NCBI GenBank assembly: GCA_020632995.1
Contig: JACKEN010000001.1
Span: forward strand, 310,001-374,000
Reading direction: 5' to 3'
Length of the DNA stretch: 64,000 bases
Source: Deltaproteobacteria bacterium
GTDB taxonomy: Bacteria; Myxococcota; Kuafuiibacteriia; Kuafuiibacteriales; Kuafuiibacteriaceae
The notes under the pieces are model-generated. The model saw nothing but the letters and a program-made list of their open reading frames with translations. It did no database searches and had not been told where the DNA came from. A program made the translations under genes and the position numbers. Shown in pieces: positions 59,481-64,000 of the stretch; positions within the stretch are counted from its first letter, which is position 1, and the number at the start of each line of letters is the position of its first letter.

Positions 59481-59876
59481 ATGCCAACGATCAACCAGCT
59501 GATCCGGAATGCTCGGATGGAACCGGCGGCGAAGACCAAGTCTCCCGCCCTTCAGTCGTGTCCCCAGCGGCGGGGTGTGTGCGTGCGCGTGTACACCTCG
59601 ACCCCCAAGAAGCCGAACTCGGCGCTCCGCAAGGTGGCCCGTGTTCGCCTGACCAACGCCATCGAGGTGACTGCCTATATCGGTGGTGAGGGGCACAACC
59701 TCCAGGAGCACTCCGTGGTCCTCGTCCGCGGCGGTCGTGTGAAGGACCTGCCCGGTGTCCGCTACCACATCGTGCGTGGCGCTCTCGATGCCTCTCCGGC
59801 CGAGGGTCCCTCCAACACGAACAAGCTCAAGCGCAACAAGGGCCGTTCCAAGTACGGCGTGAAGAAGGCGAGGTAG
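59481..59876 (+). CDS. rpsL: 30S ribosomal protein S12
   Basis: A 131-residue S12, essential for decoding at the ribosomal A site. Conserved blocks: 'MPTINQLIRNAR', 'CPQRRGVCVRVYTSTPKKPNSALRKVARVRLTN', 'YIGGEGHNLQEHSVVLVRGGRVKDLPGVRYHIVRG'. The lysines in TPKKPNS and GRVKDLP, whose replacement gives streptomycin resistance elsewhere, are both present, so a sensitive allele is expected. The start at MPTINQL is fixed by homology; an upstream in-frame ATG at 59400 lies in the leader. First gene of the str operon. Confidence 0.98.
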   Translation: MPTINQLIRNARMEPAAKTKSPALQSCPQRRGVCVRVYTSTPKKPNSALRKVARVRLTNAIEVTAYIGGEGHNLQEHSVVLVRGGRVKDLPGVRYHIVRGALDASPAEGPSNTNKLKRNKGRSKYGVKKAR

Positions 59877-59882
59877 CGCGAG

Positions 59883-60356
59883 ATGGCACGTCGTCGCGAA
59901 GCACCCAAGCGCAAGGTCCTGCCGGATCCGATGTACCACGATCGGCTGGTGACCAAGTTCATCAACGCCCTCATGCGGCAGGGCAAGAAGTCCACCGCGG
60001 AGCGCATCTGCTACGGCGCGTTCCAGATGGTGGCCGAGAAGGGGGAGGGCGAAGAGGCCCTGTCCCTGTTCAAGAAGGCCCTCGAGAACGTGAAGCCGCG
60101 CATCGAGGTGAAGAGCCGCCGGGTCGGCGGTGCCACCTTCCAGGTGCCGATCGAGGTTCGCCCCGAGCGCCGCACCTCGCTGGGCATGCGCTGGCTGATC
60201 TCCTACGCCGACAAGCGCGGCGAGAAGACCATGGGCGAGAAGCTGGCGGGTGAGATCCTCGACGCCGCCGCGGGCCGCGGGGCCGCGGTGAAGAAGCGCG
60301 AGGAGACCCACAAGATGGCCGACGCCAACCGGGCCTTCGCCCACTTCCGTTGGTAG
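59883..60356 (+). CDS. rpsG: 30S ribosomal protein S7
   Basis: A 157-residue S7, a primary binder of the 16S rRNA 3' major domain. Diagnostic segments: 'MARRREAPKRKVLPDPMYHDRLVTKFINALMRQGKKSTAE', 'NVKPRIEVKSRRVGGATFQVPIEVRPERR', 'MGEKLAGEILDAAAGRGAAVKKREETHKMADANRAFAHFRW'. It follows rpsL after six bases and ends at the usual FAHFRW terminus. Confidence 0.98.
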   Translation: MARRREAPKRKVLPDPMYHDRLVTKFINALMRQGKKSTAERICYGAFQMVAEKGEGEEALSLFKKALENVKPRIEVKSRRVGGATFQVPIEVRPERRTSLGMRWLISYADKRGEKTMGEKLAGEILDAAAGRGAAVKKREETHKMADANRAFAHFRW

Positions 60357-60437
60357 TCGAGAGAGGTCGCTGAAGAGGAGCAGACGCGCGAGGAGCCGGG
60401 TCCCTGGGACTCATCAACCCGACGCCACGATGACGCC

Positions 60438-62531
<2,094 letters not shown>

Positions 62532-62590
62532 GTCCTCACGAGGACGACCGGAAACCAGTCGCGGGGAAACCGTGAACGGAGTGGGAAGAG

Positions 62591-63793
<1,203 letters not shown>

Positions 63794-63811
63794 GAGAACA
63801 AGGTCCTGGGT

Positions 63812-63878
63812 GGGCGCTGACCTCGGTCGGCGCCCCCCATGACGGGCCCCCGAGCCGGCTAACAGGTCGCCTCGGGGG
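63812..63878 (+). promoter_or_regulatory. Two consecutive hairpins in the tuf-rpsJ gap
   Basis: The first stem pairs 63812-63822 with 63825-63835 (11 pairs, one G-T, with a tight loop that would open slightly). The second pairs CCCCCGAG at 63847-63854 with CTCGGGGG at 63871-63878 (eight perfect pairs, 16-base loop). Neither is followed by a T-run, so they do not look like strong intrinsic terminators; they could act as an attenuator or leader structure before rpsJ. The ribosome-binding site AGGAG follows at 63886-63890. Confidence 0.5.
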
Positions 63879-63896
63879 AGCCTTCAGGAGCAAGGG

Positions 63897-64000
63897 ATGG
63901 CGAGCAAGTCGACCAAGATCCGAATTCGACTCAAGGCGTACGATCACCGCCTTCTGGACCAGGCCGTGGCGGAGATCGTGGAGTCGGCGCGCCGTACGGG
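63897..64000 (+). CDS. rpsJ: 30S ribosomal protein S10 (5' part)
   Basis: The first 34 codons and a partial codon of S10 run off the window end. The reading 'MASKSTKIRIRLKAYDHRLLDQ', followed by AVAEIVESARRTG, matches the conserved S10 N-terminus (KIRIRLKAYDHRLLD). S10 joins the small-subunit head and also acts as NusE in antitermination. An AGGAG ribosome-binding site precedes the ATG by six bases. It is normally the first gene of the S10 operon, here directly after tuf. Confidence 0.96.
   Translation, partial: MASKSTKIRIRLKAYDHRLLDQAVAEIVESARRT

Overview
The window is about 70% G+C over most of its length. Its gene content points to a member of the Myxococcota (former Deltaproteobacteria): a Ser/Thr protein kinase, a TIGR02147-type regulator, many lipoproteins with Ig-like or ASH-like domains, C-x-C lipoprotein N-termini, hybrid sensor kinases and an unusual EF-Tu switch I. 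This placement is inference from gene content; no 16S rRNA, tRNA gene or CRISPR array was seen.

Layout. 1-3420: end of a WD40 protein, a large uncharacterised helical protein, a DUF1330-like protein and a TlpA-type thioredoxin. 3460-7990: an AT-richer accessory island with a small acidic protein, a membrane HExxH peptidase, and a translationally coupled pair made of a diadenylate-cyclase-like (DAC-like) sensor protein and an uncharacterised partner. 7997-17456: secreted proteins, then a Ser/Thr kinase followed by two adjacent HSP90-type (GHKL) ATPase genes, one with a C-terminal HELAH motif, and a hybrid histidine kinase. 17431-21886 (minus strand): S-adenosylhomocysteinase, an XRE regulator fused to a decayed nucleotide-cyclase domain, and a multi-Ig lipoprotein. 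22095-25557: nuoG-nuoH-nuoI. 25581-30331: ArfB, phosphofructokinase, a GNAT acetyltransferase, a lipoprotein hydrolase and an orphan. 30373-32585: a five-gene ArsR operon with a visible operator. 32589-37271 (minus strand): TrmB, a large ASH/beta-propeller lipoprotein, and a 2-hydroxyacid dehydrogenase. 37380-44364: a TIGR02147 protein, a HEAT-like protein, a phosphorylase-like giant carrying an in-frame repeat element, enoyl-CoA hydratase and a diheme cytochrome. 44466-52583: the alpha-2-macroglobulin / PBP1C pair. 52656-55532: adenine deaminase and an RlmM-like methyltransferase. 55655-58857: nuoM-nuoN. 58973-64000: the str operon (rpsL, rpsG, fusA, tuf) leading into rpsJ.

Putative undescribed systems. 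The best candidate is the DAC-like sensor plus partner (5621-7983) inside the AT-rich island. The second is the kinase / twin GHKL-ATPase cluster (10273-15643). At whole-window scale two DNA-level signals stand out. A bipartite palindrome GCARG-N4-CYTGC occurs at least 21 times, nearly always inside genes and often using rare codons, and none was seen in the AT-rich island. A roughly 70-bp repeat element is present once between genes and twice, in tandem and in frame, inside a coding sequence.
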